In this document: in pieces, positions 7,892-15,768 of the stretch | How the letters are laid out: every line of letters starts with the position of its first letter | Numbering within the stretch: the first letter of the stretch is position 1 | Made by a program: the position numbers and the translations under genes | Notes under the pieces: generated by a model | Seen by the model: only the letters and a program-made list of their open reading frames with translations | What the model was told of the DNA's origin: nothing | Databases searched by the model: none | Assembly (NCBI GenBank): GCA_963926475.1 | Contig: CAWUXE010000006.1 | Coordinates: 1 to 64,000, forward strand | Source of the DNA: UBA2040 sp002384725 | GTDB taxonomy: Bacteria; Bacteroidota; Bacteroidia; Flavobacteriales_D; Crocinitomicaceae | Reading direction: 5' to 3' | Length of the DNA: 64,000 bases

Positions 7892-8302
7892 ATGAAAATA
7901 GAAAGCCAAAAAGCAACCGTTCAAGCCAGTCAAACTGAAATTCTTGAATTTTTAAGTAATGCTGAAAACCTGATTCACCTTCTTCCTCAAGATAAAATTT
8001 CGGATTGGGAAGCAACAACGGAACAATGTTCTTTTAAAGTGCAAGGTGGAATTGTAATTACATTGATTCAAAACGGAATGGAATCGCCGAATAAGTTATT
8101 TTTAAAAGCGGGTGAAAAGTCCCCTTTCCCTTTCGATTTAACCGTTCGCATTTCTCCCTTAAGTGGAGCTACAGAAGGTTATATCGAATTTGATGGAAAG
8201 GTAAATATGTTCTTGAAAATGATGGTTGAAAAACCGTTGACCGCACTTTTCGACCACATGACCAAACAATTGCAAAATTGGTACGCCGATAAAAACGCTT
8301 AA
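7892..8302 (+). CDS. SRPBCC (START-like) family protein
   Basis: A 136-residue protein with the pattern of the SRPBCC/START hydrophobic-ligand fold: an N-terminal strand with QASQTEILEFLSNAENLIHLLP, then antiparallel strands, then a long C-terminal amphipathic helix (about 108-133). No catalytic motif is visible. It follows pyrE by six bases and is probably co-transcribed, but no pyrimidine role can be inferred. Its stop overlaps the convergent birA stop by four bases, leaving no room for a terminator between them. Confidence 0.75.
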   Translation: MKIESQKATVQASQTEILEFLSNAENLIHLLPQDKISDWEATTEQCSFKVQGGIVITLIQNGMESPNKLFLKAGEKSPFPFDLTVRISPLSGATEGYIEFDGKVNMFLKMMVEKPLTALFDHMTKQLQNWYADKNA

Positions 8303-9054
8303 AGTATAAAACGCAATTCTTTTATTCCATACGAATGGATTATTCCGTTTTTAACAACTTGCAAATTCCCGTTTGCATCCACACCTAAGATTTCACCCGT
8401 AAATTCCCCTTGGTCGTCCTTAAATTTTTGCGCACATTCATAGCCCAATAAATAAGAATAGTAGCGTTTTTCAACCAAATCGATATTTGTGCTATTTACC
8501 TTTTGAAACTCACTGTTCAAAGTATGCGACAGCCCATCTAACACTTGCTCAGTAGGCAGAAATTGTCCCAATTCATTTCGCATACTGGTAGCCGAAAAAT
8601 TCTCAAACTCCTGTTGGTTCACATTCAAACCAATTCCTATTATACTGGATGAAATTCGAACCCCTTGAATTTGATTCTCGATTAAAACACCACAAATCTT
8701 TTTGTTCTTCACCAATATGTCATTTGGCCATTTGATTTTTGCTTCGATTCCTTTTTTCTCTAGAAACTGAACTAAACCGAGGCTAACTGCAATATTAAAA
8801 TATTTCTGATTCGAAATGGAGAGGTTTTCAGGTATCCAAATGATAGAAAACTGCAAATTCAATCCAGGTTCGGACTGCCACACTTCACCCCTCTGTCCAC
8901 GACCATTTGTCTGTTCGTCTGCCAAAATTACAGTCCCTGACTTCGCTTTACCTGACTTGAGGAGATTGGCAGCATAATTGTTCGTCGAATCCACAAGCGA
9001 CAAATGCACTTTAACTTGACCTATTTGGTCCTGTATATTTCGGGATGCCAACAT
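8299..9054 (-). CDS. birA: Biotin--[acetyl-CoA-carboxylase] ligase
   Basis: Adenylates biotin and transfers it to the biotin carboxyl carrier protein. 251 residues with the catalytic GRGQRG loop at 51-56, KWPNDI at 108-112 and a short C-terminal SH3-like domain (about 205-250). It lacks the N-terminal winged helix of the E. coli protein, so it is the monofunctional (group I) enzyme and not a repressor. A -7 box TATTTTTG on the minus strand (9070-9077) precedes the ATG by 15 bases. It is divergent from rsfS. Confidence 0.95.
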   Translation of the reverse strand: MLASRNIQDQIGQVKVHLSLVDSTNNYAANLLKSGKAKSGTVILADEQTNGRGQRGEVWQSEPGLNLQFSIIWIPENLSISNQKYFNIAVSLGLVQFLEKKGIEAKIKWPNDILVKNKKICGVLIENQIQGVRISSSIIGIGLNVNQQEFENFSATSMRNELGQFLPTEQVLDGLSHTLNSEFQKVNSTNIDLVEKRYYSYLLGYECAQKFKDDQGEFTGEILGVDANGNLQVVKNGIIHSYGIKELRFIL

Positions 9055-9062
9055 GCGTTAAT

Positions 9063-9096
9063 TTTGGGACAAAAATAAAATATTAACTTAGATTTG
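9063..9096 (+). promoter_or_regulatory. rsfS-ftsH operon promoter
   Basis: TTTG (9063-9066), 22 bases, then TAGATTTG (9089-9096). It lies 18 bases upstream of the rsfS ATG. The upstream half overlaps the divergent birA -7 box, so the two promoters may compete. Confidence 0.6.
9070..9077 (-). promoter_or_regulatory. birA promoter -7 box
   Basis: Minus-strand TATTTTTG, an exact TAnnTTTG match 15 bases before the birA start codon. No convincing -33 TTG was seen. Confidence 0.5.
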
Positions 9097-9114
9097 TAGG
9101 GCTTAAAACGACGA

Positions 9115-9489
9115 ATGGCAAAAATAAAAAAAGTAACCTCCAAAATCCTTTGCGATACAATTGTTGAAGGAATGCAGGAAAACAAGGCAAACGACATAGT
9201 CGTGCTTGATTTGAGAAAAATTCCGAACACTGTGACAGATTTCTTTGTTATAAGCAGTGGTGAATCATCCACACAAATCGATGGAATTACATCTTCAGTT
9301 TTGAGGCACACACGTAGCGAAATTCAAGAACGCCCTTGGCATGTTGAAGGCAAGGGAACCAGTGAATGGGTGCTTTTAGATTTTGTGAGCGTAGTAGCTC
9401 ACGTTTTCTACAAAGACGCTCGTCATCATTTCGATATTGAAGACCTTTGGTCGGACGCTATTCGCACAGATATACCTAATTTGAATTAA
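9115..9489 (+). CDS. rsfS: Ribosome silencing factor RsfS
   Basis: Binds L14 on the 50S subunit and blocks subunit joining when nutrients are scarce. 124 residues, normal length. Family motifs are present: DIVVLDLRKIPNTVTDFFVI, RPWHVEGKGTSEWVLLDF and DFVSVVAHVFYKDARHHFDIEDLWSDA. It is first in an operon with ftsH 6 bases later, a neighbourhood often seen in Bacteroidota. Confidence 0.95.
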   Translation: MAKIKKVTSKILCDTIVEGMQENKANDIVVLDLRKIPNTVTDFFVISSGESSTQIDGITSSVLRHTRSEIQERPWHVEGKGTSEWVLLDFVSVVAHVFYKDARHHFDIEDLWSDAIRTDIPNLN

Positions 9490-9495
9490 ATAAAA

Positions 9496-11562
9496 ATGGC
9501 AAAATCAGATAAGAATTATAACAAAGAAAATAAGAAGAAAAAGAATCCTTTTTCGGTTTACTGGATTTACGGCGTTGCAGTAGTAGCGCTTATCGCTTTT
9601 CAATTTTATTGGGGAAGTTCTTCACCAGTTCAAATAAAATCACAAGCTACATTCTTCGATATGGCTGAAAAAGGCATGATCGAAAAAGTGTACATCGTAA
9701 ACAACGAACGTGTTGATTTCAAACTAACCGAAGTTGGGAAAGAAGAAATTAAAAAGGCAACGAAAGGCGAAAAGGAAAAAATGAAAGAAGCCTTCAAGTT
9801 GAACGAACGAATTCCGGACAAAGATCCTATGTTTCAAATGGAGATTGTCGATGTAGGGAATTTTGAGACCAAACTGAACGGGACGAACGAGGGTTTAAAG
9901 GCACAAGGGAAGGACGATATCTCGTACGAACCAAAGAAAGAAGTTGACTATTTTTCTTCGATTTTAGGTTTCCTTCTACCCATCATTATTTTGATTCTCC
10001 TATGGGTATTCATCATGCGAAGAATGTCTGGTGGTGGTGGAGGTGGTGGTGGAAGTCAGATTTTCAACATCGGGAAATCCAAAGCTCAAATCTATGACAA
10101 GGGAAAATCTACGAACACTACATTTGAAGATGTTGCTGGACTCGAAGGCGCAAAAGAAGAGATTGTTGAGATTGTTGAATTTTTAAAGAACCCGAAGAAA
10201 TATACTGAATTGGGGGCTAAAATTCCGAAAGGAGCATTATTGGTTGGACCTCCAGGAACTGGGAAAACCTTATTAGCCAAAGCCGTTGCAGGTGAAGCGC
10301 AAGTACCGTTCTTCTCGCTTTCTGGTTCTGATTTTGTTGAAATGTTCGTCGGTGTTGGAGCATCACGAGTTCGAGATTTGTTCAAACAAGCGAAAGAAAA
10401 AGCTCCTGCTATCATCTTTATTGATGAGATCGATGCTATTGGTCGTGCAAGAGGAAAGAACAATTCTTTTGGATCGAATGATGAAAGAGAAAATACCTTG
10501 AATCAGTTGTTAACAGAAATGGATGGTTTCGGAACAAATTCTGGAGTTATCATTTTGGCAGCAACCAACCGTGCAGATGTACTTGACGGTGCCTTGATGC
10601 GCGCAGGACGTTTTGATAGACAGATTTACGTGGATATGCCAGATGTGAACGAAAGAACTGCAATATTCGCAGTGCATTTGAAGCCTTTGAAACTTGAACC
10701 CGGATTAGACGTTAGCTTTTTAGCTAAACAAACACCTGGTTTTTCTGGAGCAGATATCGCAAACATATGTAACGAAGCTGCATTGATAGCGGCTCGACAT
10801 GACAAAAAAGCTGTTCAAAAACAAGACTTTTTGGATGCCGTAGATAGAATCGTTGGTGGCTTAGAGAAGAAAAATAAAATCATTACAATTGGAGAAAAAC
10901 GCGCGATTGCTTTTCACGAAGCAGGACACGCAACTACTTCTTGGTTGTTGGAACATGCACATCCATTGGTGAAGGTAACGATTGTGCCAAGAGGACAATC
11001 TTTAGGTGCGGCGTGGTATTTGCCTGAAGAAAGAAGTATTACAACAACAGAGCAGATTTTAGATGAAATGTGTTCCGCTTTAGGTGGACGTGCAGCTGAG
11101 AAATTAATCTTGGGAAAGATTTCGACTGGTGCTTTAAGTGATTTGGAAAAAGTTACCAAGCAAGCCTATGCAATGGTTTCCATGTACGGATTAAATGAAA
11201 AAGTTGGTAACGTTTCGTTTTACGATAGCCAAGGTCAACAAGGGTTCACGAAACCATATTCAGAAGATACGGCCAAAACAATTGATGAGGAAGTTTCTAA
11301 AATGATTGAGGAGCAATATCAAAGAGCTCTCAAAATTTTGGGCGAAAACAAAGACAAATTAACTACCTTGGCGGAAAAATTACTGACCGATGAAGTTATT
11401 TTTAAAGAAGATTTGGAAACTATTTTCGGGAAAAGACTTTGGGAGAAAGAAGAATTAAATGGTACGCCAAAAGTTGAAGACGTTCAAACAATTGTGGAAT
11501 CAGTTCCTGAAGAATCGGCAACTGAGCAAGGCGAGTCTAGCGAAGGAAAAAAAGTGGATTAG
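9496..11562 (+). CDS. ftsH: ATP-dependent zinc metalloprotease FtsH
   Basis: A membrane-bound AAA+ protease for quality control of membrane proteins and short-lived regulators. 688 residues: basic N-terminus, TM1 (about 21-40), extracytoplasmic domain, TM2 (about 153-174), then an unusually pure glycine linker (about 177-186). The AAA domain has Walker A GPPGTGKT at 251-258, Walker B FIDEIDAIG and the second-region homology GALMRAGRFDRQI. The peptidase has the zinc motif HEAGH at 474-478 and a third ligand Asp near 549. A charged tail ends the protein. The 3' end carries the DUF2007 gene immediately after it. Confidence 0.98.
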   Translation: MAKSDKNYNKENKKKKNPFSVYWIYGVAVVALIAFQFYWGSSSPVQIKSQATFFDMAEKGMIEKVYIVNNERVDFKLTEVGKEEIKKATKGEKEKMKEAFKLNERIPDKDPMFQMEIVDVGNFETKLNGTNEGLKAQGKDDISYEPKKEVDYFSSILGFLLPIIILILLWVFIMRRMSGGGGGGGGSQIFNIGKSKAQIYDKGKSTNTTFEDVAGLEGAKEEIVEIVEFLKNPKKYTELGAKIPKGALLVGPPGTGKTLLAKAVAGEAQVPFFSLSGSDFVEMFVGVGASRVRDLFKQAKEKAPAIIFIDEIDAIGRARGKNNSFGSNDERENTLNQLLTEMDGFGTNSGVIILAATNRADVLDGALMRAGRFDRQIYVDMPDVNERTAIFAVHLKPLKLEPGLDVSFLAKQTPGFSGADIANICNEAALIAARHDKKAVQKQDFLDAVDRIVGGLEKKNKIITIGEKRAIAFHEAGHATTSWLLEHAHPLVKVTIVPRGQSLGAAWYLPEERSITTTEQILDEMCSALGGRAAEKLILGKISTGALSDLEKVTKQAYAMVSMYGLNEKVGNVSFYDSQGQQGFTKPYSEDTAKTIDEEVSKMIEEQYQRALKILGENKDKLTTLAEKLLTDEVIFKEDLETIFGKRLWEKEELNGTPKVEDVQTIVESVPEESATEQGESSEGKKVD

Positions 11563-11575
11563 TATCCATCAAAGC

Positions 11576-11746
11576 ATGGACTCATTTTCAACTGAAATTT
11601 TCAAATTGAAATTGGAGGAAGAAGGCATTCCTGTTATGATTTGGGACCAACGAGATTCCTCTTACAATGCGTTTGGATATGTACATTTGCAAGTAAGAAA
11701 CGACGATCAAGAAAAAGCCAAAATGATAATTGAAAGTATATCATGA
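11576..11746 (+). CDS. DUF2007 domain-containing protein (putative signal-transducing protein)
   Basis: A small protein with the DUF2007 core: FKLKLEEEGIPVMIWDQRDSSY, then a strand, then QEKAKMII. The ATG at 11576 gives 56 residues. However, the upstream residues in the same frame (KKWISIHQS) look like the first conserved beta-strand of the domain, so true translation may begin earlier, inside the ftsH 3' end, by a non-ATG codon or from a start at 11459 (95 residues, overlapping ftsH by 104 bases). DUF2007 proteins are ferredoxin-like and of unknown role. Its end overlaps cdsA by four bases (ATGA), indicating translational coupling. Confidence 0.72.
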   Translation: MDSFSTEIFKLKLEEEGIPVMIWDQRDSSYNAFGYVHLQVRNDDQEKAKMIIESIS

Positions 11747-12582
11747 GTAATATCCTTCAAAGAGCTTTGACTGGTGCCATTTTTGTTTTCCTAGTTCTTG
11801 CCGCATTGTGGTCAGGTACATACGCTACAGTAACGCTCTTTGGAATTTTTGCTGTGATAGCACTTTATGAGTTCTATCAACTTTTCAATCAACACGATTC
11901 GGTTCGTGTGAATTGGAAAATTGCCACCTTTATTGGGCTGCTCGTCTTTATCATTCTTTCTAGCACTTTCTTAGGTTGGATCAACTTGATTTACGTGTTT
12001 TTCCTTATTCCCGTTCTTTTCTTGAATATGCTCATAGAGCTGTGGAAGAAAGAAAAAGAGCCCATTTACAATATTGCCGTTCAAATGTTGGGCATTATTT
12101 ATGTCGTTATACCTTTCTACTTAATGATTGAATTGAACCAACAAAGTACGCATGATATGCCCAGAGCTATTGGTATGTTTTTGTTGATTTGGACCAATGA
12201 TACCTTCGCCTATCTTACAGGTCGATTCTTTGGGAAAACAAAGTTATTTGAGCGTATTTCTCCAAACAAAACATGGGAAGGAACCATAGGTGGCGGTCTG
12301 CTTACCATGCTCGTAGCGATTCTTCTGGCATTTTTCTACAACGATATTCAAGATTTAATCTTCTGGGTTGGAGCTGCATTAATTGTTGTTCCATGTGCCG
12401 TTTTGGGTGATTTATTGGAAAGTTTATTCAAACGGAACTTGAACATTAAAGACAGTGGGAAATTCTTGCCAGGGCATGGAGGAATACTAGATCGTTTCGA
12501 TGCCGTGATCTTCACTGTACCGTTTTATTTCTGTTGGTCCTTGTTCCATTCTTGGTATGCTGGGGAGTTGTTTATTTTTTAA
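11743..12582 (+). CDS. cdsA: Phosphatidate cytidylyltransferase
   Basis: Makes CDP-diacylglycerol from phosphatidic acid and CTP, the branch point of phospholipid synthesis. A 279-residue polytopic inner-membrane protein with about eight hydrophobic segments. Family landmarks: NDTFAYLTGRFFGKTKL, SPNKTWEGTIGG, and the C-terminal signature GDLLESLFKRNLNIKDSG...PGHGGILDRFD. Last gene of the rsfS-ftsH-DUF2007-cdsA unit; its start overlaps the preceding stop. Confidence 0.96.
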   Translation: MSNILQRALTGAIFVFLVLAALWSGTYATVTLFGIFAVIALYEFYQLFNQHDSVRVNWKIATFIGLLVFIILSSTFLGWINLIYVFFLIPVLFLNMLIELWKKEKEPIYNIAVQMLGIIYVVIPFYLMIELNQQSTHDMPRAIGMFLLIWTNDTFAYLTGRFFGKTKLFERISPNKTWEGTIGGGLLTMLVAILLAFFYNDIQDLIFWVGAALIVVPCAVLGDLLESLFKRNLNIKDSGKFLPGHGGILDRFDAVIFTVPFYFCWSLFHSWYAGELFIF

Positions 12583-12630
12583 AAAGTTGGGGTTAATCTT
12601 CAGTGTTGTTTCCATAAATTAAAATCCAAA

Positions 12631-12654
12631 ATCTAAAAATTTAAATTTTTAGAT
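12631..12654. repeat. 24-bp perfect palindrome
   Basis: The left half ATCTAAAAATTT is followed by its exact reverse complement with no spacer. It lies 49 bases after cdsA in a 278-base gene-free stretch (12583-12860). It could fold as an AU-rich hairpin protecting the cdsA mRNA end, or be an operator. There is no T-run after it, so it is not a standard terminator. The rest of the stretch shows only a -7-like box at 12836. Confidence 0.5.
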
Positions 12655-12835
12655 GACATAACGTTAATAACTTTTGTATCCAACTTAAAATCAGATATAT
12701 AGAGCCGACTGTTTTAACGTAATATTCATCCATTTTTATCCAAACCAGCCAATCAAGTAATATCTATTGACTTTAAAAACTAACTATGAAATCTTTTAAA
12801 AAAGTTAAATAATTTCGTTGAATGCTTGAAATTCT

Positions 12836-12843
12836 TATCTTTA
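12836..12843 (+). promoter_or_regulatory. Promoter -7-like box (TAnnTTTA variant)
   Basis: TATCTTTA lies 17 bases before the ATG at 12861; a TTG at 12818-12820 is 15 bases upstream, shorter than the usual spacing. The same octamer precedes two other exported-protein genes in this window. Confidence 0.35.
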
Positions 12844-12860
12844 ACTAAAATTGAATCATT

Positions 12861-13088
12861 ATGAAAAGAATAATTGTAGCCCTGATGTTTGTTTTTGCAG
12901 CAGGTTTGTTTAGTACAACTGTTAGCGCAATGACGTCTGACAATATTGAAGTTGTTCACACTGAAAAGGACAAAGACAAAAAGAAAGACAAGAAGAAAAA
13001 GAAAAAGAAAGCCAAAAAAGGAGAAGCGAAAGAATGCACTTCAAACGGTGAGAAAAAAGCTTGTTGTTCTGGAGGAGGTTCTAAATAA
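12861..13088 (+). CDS. Small secreted Lys-rich protein with a C-terminal Cys cluster
   Basis: A 75-residue protein: signal peptide (1-23, cut near VSA), a Lys/Asp-dense stretch (about 35-52, nearly all Lys), and a short tail ECTSNGEKKACCSGGGSK with three Cys, two adjacent. It is far too basic and low-complexity for a domain call. The tail could bind metal, form disulfides or be modified; the Lys tract could bind polyanions such as LPS or nucleic acid. These are guesses. It has its own -7-like box and a good terminator, so it is likely expressed alone. I do not recognise a named family. Confidence 0.7.
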   Translation: MKRIIVALMFVFAAGLFSTTVSAMTSDNIEVVHTEKDKDKKKDKKKKKKKAKKGEAKECTSNGEKKACCSGGGSK

Positions 13089-13113
13089 GAACTTTTCTTT
13101 ACTCGAAAATATT

Positions 13114-13143
13114 AAGGTTGGACAATTTGTTCAACCTTTTTTA
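13114..13143 (+). terminator. Intrinsic terminator of the Lys-rich gene
   Basis: A 10-bp stem (13114-13123 with 13129-13138, one G-U pair) with loop AATTT, followed by TTTTTTA. Confidence 0.8.
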
Positions 13144-13200
13144 TAACCTAAAACTAAGTTTACCTTATCCTTAAGAACACAAATCAATAAACCAAAGGAT

Positions 13201-13445
13201 ATGAAAATGCTTAAAACAATGTTCGCTTTGATCCTTTATCTTTTAGCTTTGCCTTCCTTAACGAAAGACGGAGACGATAAAAAAATGGTAAAATAGCTAA
13301 CAATTCTACTGAAATGTCAGCAAAAGATATTCGTCAAGTGAAAAGAAGGTTTACAAAAGTCGTTCGCACAATGGAAGCAGCGAAGAACAGCAAAGAAAAT
13401 AAAGATGGTTATGTTGCCGCTTACGGAAAGTTTGATGCAAGATAA
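13201..13445 (+). pseudogene. Small exported-protein gene broken by a frameshift at an A7 run
   Basis: ATG at 13201 is preceded by AAAGGAT and opens a signal-peptide-like sequence (MLKTMFALILYLLALPSL) that stops after 31 codons at 13294-13296. A reading frame displaced by one base continues to a stop at 13443-13445 with normal-looking content (SAKDIRQVKRRFTKVVRTMEAAKN). The switch point is a run of seven A (13279-13285). One extra A would give an uninterrupted 81-residue secreted protein ending GYVAAYGKFDAR. It may be a real pseudogene, a sequencing or assembly error, or a slippage site. No family is recognised. It is convergent with xth, 12 bases away. Confidence 0.6.
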
Positions 13446-13457
13446 TACCCAATTACA

Positions 13458-14216
13458 CTAAACAACAACCCCTACTGGACAATGGTCCGAGCCATGAATG
13501 TCGTTAAAGATGATAGACTCCTTAACGACATTTTTGATTTTATCCGAAACCAAAAAGTAATCTATCCTCCAGCCTACATTCTTGTTACGGGCACCACCAC
13601 GATAGCTCCACCAAGAATATTTCACCTCATCCCCATTTTTAAAACGGAAGGTATCAACGAAACCGTTTGAGGTGTACGAATCCATTCCATCAATTTCTTC
13701 TTGCATGAATCCGGCCGATTTATTGTAATTCGGTTTTGGGCGAGCCAAATCAATTTCCTTGTGTGCTACATTTAAATCGCCACAAACAATAACCGGTTTT
13801 TTCTTTTCTAAATTTTTCAAATACGCTAAAAAATCGGCATCCCATTTCTGACGATACTCCAATCTTCTTAAATCGCTTCCCGAATTCGGAGTGTAAACTG
13901 TGATGACATAAAAATCAACGTATTCGGCACAAATTACTCTTCCTTCCGCATCGTGCTCTGCAATCCCCATATCAACTTGAACAGAAATCGGTTCGATTTT
14001 CGATAAAATTGCCGTTCCAGAATATCCTTTCTTATCCGCTTCGTTCCCAAAAACATGATATCCTTTCAAGTCTGCCACGGCTTCTTTCATTTGCTCAACA
14101 GTTGCCTTTGTTTCTTGCAGACAAATCACATCTGCATCGACCTTTTTCATGTCTTCGACAAAGTTTTTTTTAGTTATTGCACGAACTCCGTTGACGTTAA
14201 AAGAAATGATTTTCAT
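13458..14216 (-). CDS. xth: Exodeoxyribonuclease III (AP endonuclease)
   Basis: A base-excision repair enzyme that cleaves at abasic sites and trims 3' ends. 252 residues with the EEP fold landmarks in order: SFNVNGVRA (Asn near 8), ICLQETK (metal-binding Glu), VITVYTPNSG, CGDLNVAH (catalytic Asp/Asn), SWWSYRGGARNKNVGWRIDYFL, and C-terminal GSDHCP with the catalytic His. It is slightly short at the C-terminus (ends PVGVVV). Start ATG 14214-14216 matches the family start MKIISFNVNG. Confidence 0.96.
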   Translation of the reverse strand: MKIISFNVNGVRAITKKNFVEDMKKVDADVICLQETKATVEQMKEAVADLKGYHVFGNEADKKGYSGTAILSKIEPISVQVDMGIAEHDAEGRVICAEYVDFYVITVYTPNSGSDLRRLEYRQKWDADFLAYLKNLEKKKPVIVCGDLNVAHKEIDLARPKPNYNKSAGFMQEEIDGMDSYTSNGFVDTFRFKNGDEVKYSWWSYRGGARNKNVGWRIDYFLVSDKIKNVVKESIIFNDIHGSDHCPVGVVV

Positions 14217-14226
14217 AGTTTGAATC

Positions 14227-14262
14227 TTTGACTCTAAAGGTAAATATTTAATGGTATTTTTG
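14227..14262 (+). promoter_or_regulatory. Promoter of the CoA-transferase gene
   Basis: TTTG (14227-14230), 24 bases, then TATTTTTG (14255-14262). The -7 box ends four bases before ATG 14267, so the mRNA should start at or within the first codons. Confidence 0.5.
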
Positions 14263-14266
14263 AATT

Positions 14267-15337
14267 ATGGAGATGGATTTTCTGAAAGATTTAAAAGTAA
14301 TTGATACGAGTTCGGTTTTGGCGGGACCATCGGTAGGTATGTTTTTGGCGGAATTAGGTGCCGAAGTGATAAAAATTGAACATCCCATTCATGGAGATGT
14401 GACACGAACATGGAAATTGCCCAGTGAAAACAAGGATTCTAACGTTTCGAATTATTTTTCATCCGTCAATTACGGGAAGAAATATTTAAAAGTGGATTTA
14501 TCGACAGGGGAAGGACAAAACACTTTTATAGAAATGGTTCGGTCAGCCGATATTTTAATTAGCAATTTTAAAAACGGAGATGCCGAAAAATTTGGCATTG
14601 AAGATGAAAAGTTGATGGAATTAAACCCGAGACTTATTCACGGAAAAATCAGTGGTTTCGGTGATGACAGTGATAGAGTAGCGTATGATTTAATTCTTCA
14701 AGCAGAGTCTGGATTTATGCATATAAATGGTCAAAAAGATGGGCCACCGACCAAAATGCCTGTTGCATTTATTGATCTTTTGACCGCTCATCATTTGAAG
14801 GAAGCTCTATTCTTAGCTTTGTATCAACGAGAAAAAACCGGAAACGGAGCGACCGTGAGCGCATCATTGTACGACGCTGCTATTTCAAGTTTGGCCAATC
14901 AAGCATCCAACTATTTGATGAGCAACGAAATTCCACAACGAATCGGAAGTTTGCACCCCAACATTGCCCCTTATGGTGAGATTTTCGAGACAAAGGATAA
15001 AGCTCAAATTGTATTTGCCATTGGGTCTAACAAACATTTCGGTATTCTTTGCGAATTTCTTGAACTTTCAAACATCTCAGTTGATCACAAATTCTCGACG
15101 AACAAGGCCAGAGTTGAAAATCGAATTGAACTCAAAGATCATATTCAAAAGAAGGTTGGGTGGATAGCATCAGCTGACATTCTAAGTTTCATGGAAGTCA
15201 AAAAGGTGCCTTGCGGAAAAGTGAAAAATTTGAAGGAAGTTTTTGCAGATAAATCGGCAAAAGATTTAATTTTAAATGAAGAAATTGAAAACCAAAATAC
15301 GAAACGTATTCGATCTGCTATATTCAAATGGAAATAG
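14267..15337 (+). CDS. CaiB/BaiF family (class III) CoA-transferase
   Basis: Moves CoA between carboxylic acids. 356 residues. Family features: LAGPSVGMFLAELGAEVIKIEHP near the N-terminus (CoA binding), VDLSTGEGQ, DILISNFKNGDAEKFGI, a candidate catalytic Asp at 141 (VAYD), and GNGATVSASLYDAAISSLANQ. It is somewhat shorter than the ~400-residue norm. Racemase members (alpha-methylacyl-CoA racemase) share the fold, so substrate is uncertain. A second ATG at 14273 is equally plausible if the transcript begins after the -7 box at 14255-14262. Its end overlaps the next gene by 10 bases. Confidence 0.88.
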   Translation: MEMDFLKDLKVIDTSSVLAGPSVGMFLAELGAEVIKIEHPIHGDVTRTWKLPSENKDSNVSNYFSSVNYGKKYLKVDLSTGEGQNTFIEMVRSADILISNFKNGDAEKFGIEDEKLMELNPRLIHGKISGFGDDSDRVAYDLILQAESGFMHINGQKDGPPTKMPVAFIDLLTAHHLKEALFLALYQREKTGNGATVSASLYDAAISSLANQASNYLMSNEIPQRIGSLHPNIAPYGEIFETKDKAQIVFAIGSNKHFGILCEFLELSNISVDHKFSTNKARVENRIELKDHIQKKVGWIASADILSFMEVKKVPCGKVKNLKEVFADKSAKDLILNEEIENQNTKRIRSAIFKWK

Positions 15338-15768
15338 AAATTAGACTGCCGAGAACTGAGGATGAATGGGAAGATTATTATGATCTTCGCTACCGAGTTT
15401 TGCGCCAACCATTGAATCAACCGCGTGGTTCTGAAAAAAATGACGGCGACGAAGACGGAATTCATTTTGCTTTATATGAAGACAAGGTGCTAAAAGCTAT
15501 TGCACGACTAGATGAAGTAGACATGGATGTTTGTCAAACGCGATTTGTTGCGGTAGAATTAGGCGAACAACGAAAGGGCTTCGGGAAATCAATCATGTAT
15601 GCGTTAGAGCATGAAGCCTTCGAAAAAGAATACCGAAAAATGATTCTCCACGCCCGAGATTATGCGGTAGATTTTTATTTGGAGTTGGGCTACACCTTAA
15701 TCGAACCTTCGTATAAATTATTTGATGTGTTGCAGCATTTCTTGATGGAGAAAGAATTAGAAGATTAA
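15328..15768 (+). CDS. GNAT family N-acetyltransferase
   Basis: 146 residues with the GNAT core: an N-terminal YDLRYRVLRQPL, beta strands through FVAVELGEQRKGFGKSIM (acetyl-CoA pyrophosphate loop of Q/RxxGxG/A type at QRKGFG), then ILHARDYAVDFYLELGY. The length and RYRVLRQP start resemble the ElaA-like group. The acceptor is unknown. It overlaps the CoA-transferase end (same strand, coupled) and the convergent gene at 15765 by four bases. Confidence 0.88.
   Translation: MEIEIRLPRTEDEWEDYYDLRYRVLRQPLNQPRGSEKNDGDEDGIHFALYEDKVLKAIARLDEVDMDVCQTRFVAVELGEQRKGFGKSIMYALEHEAFEKEYRKMILHARDYAVDFYLELGYTLIEPSYKLFDVLQHFLMEKELED

Noticed and set aside
12946..13146. 66-codon frame MKLFTLKRTKTKRKTRRKRK
   Set aside because: A shifted reading of the Lys-rich gene; the other frame has a clean signal peptide, promoter spacing and terminator.
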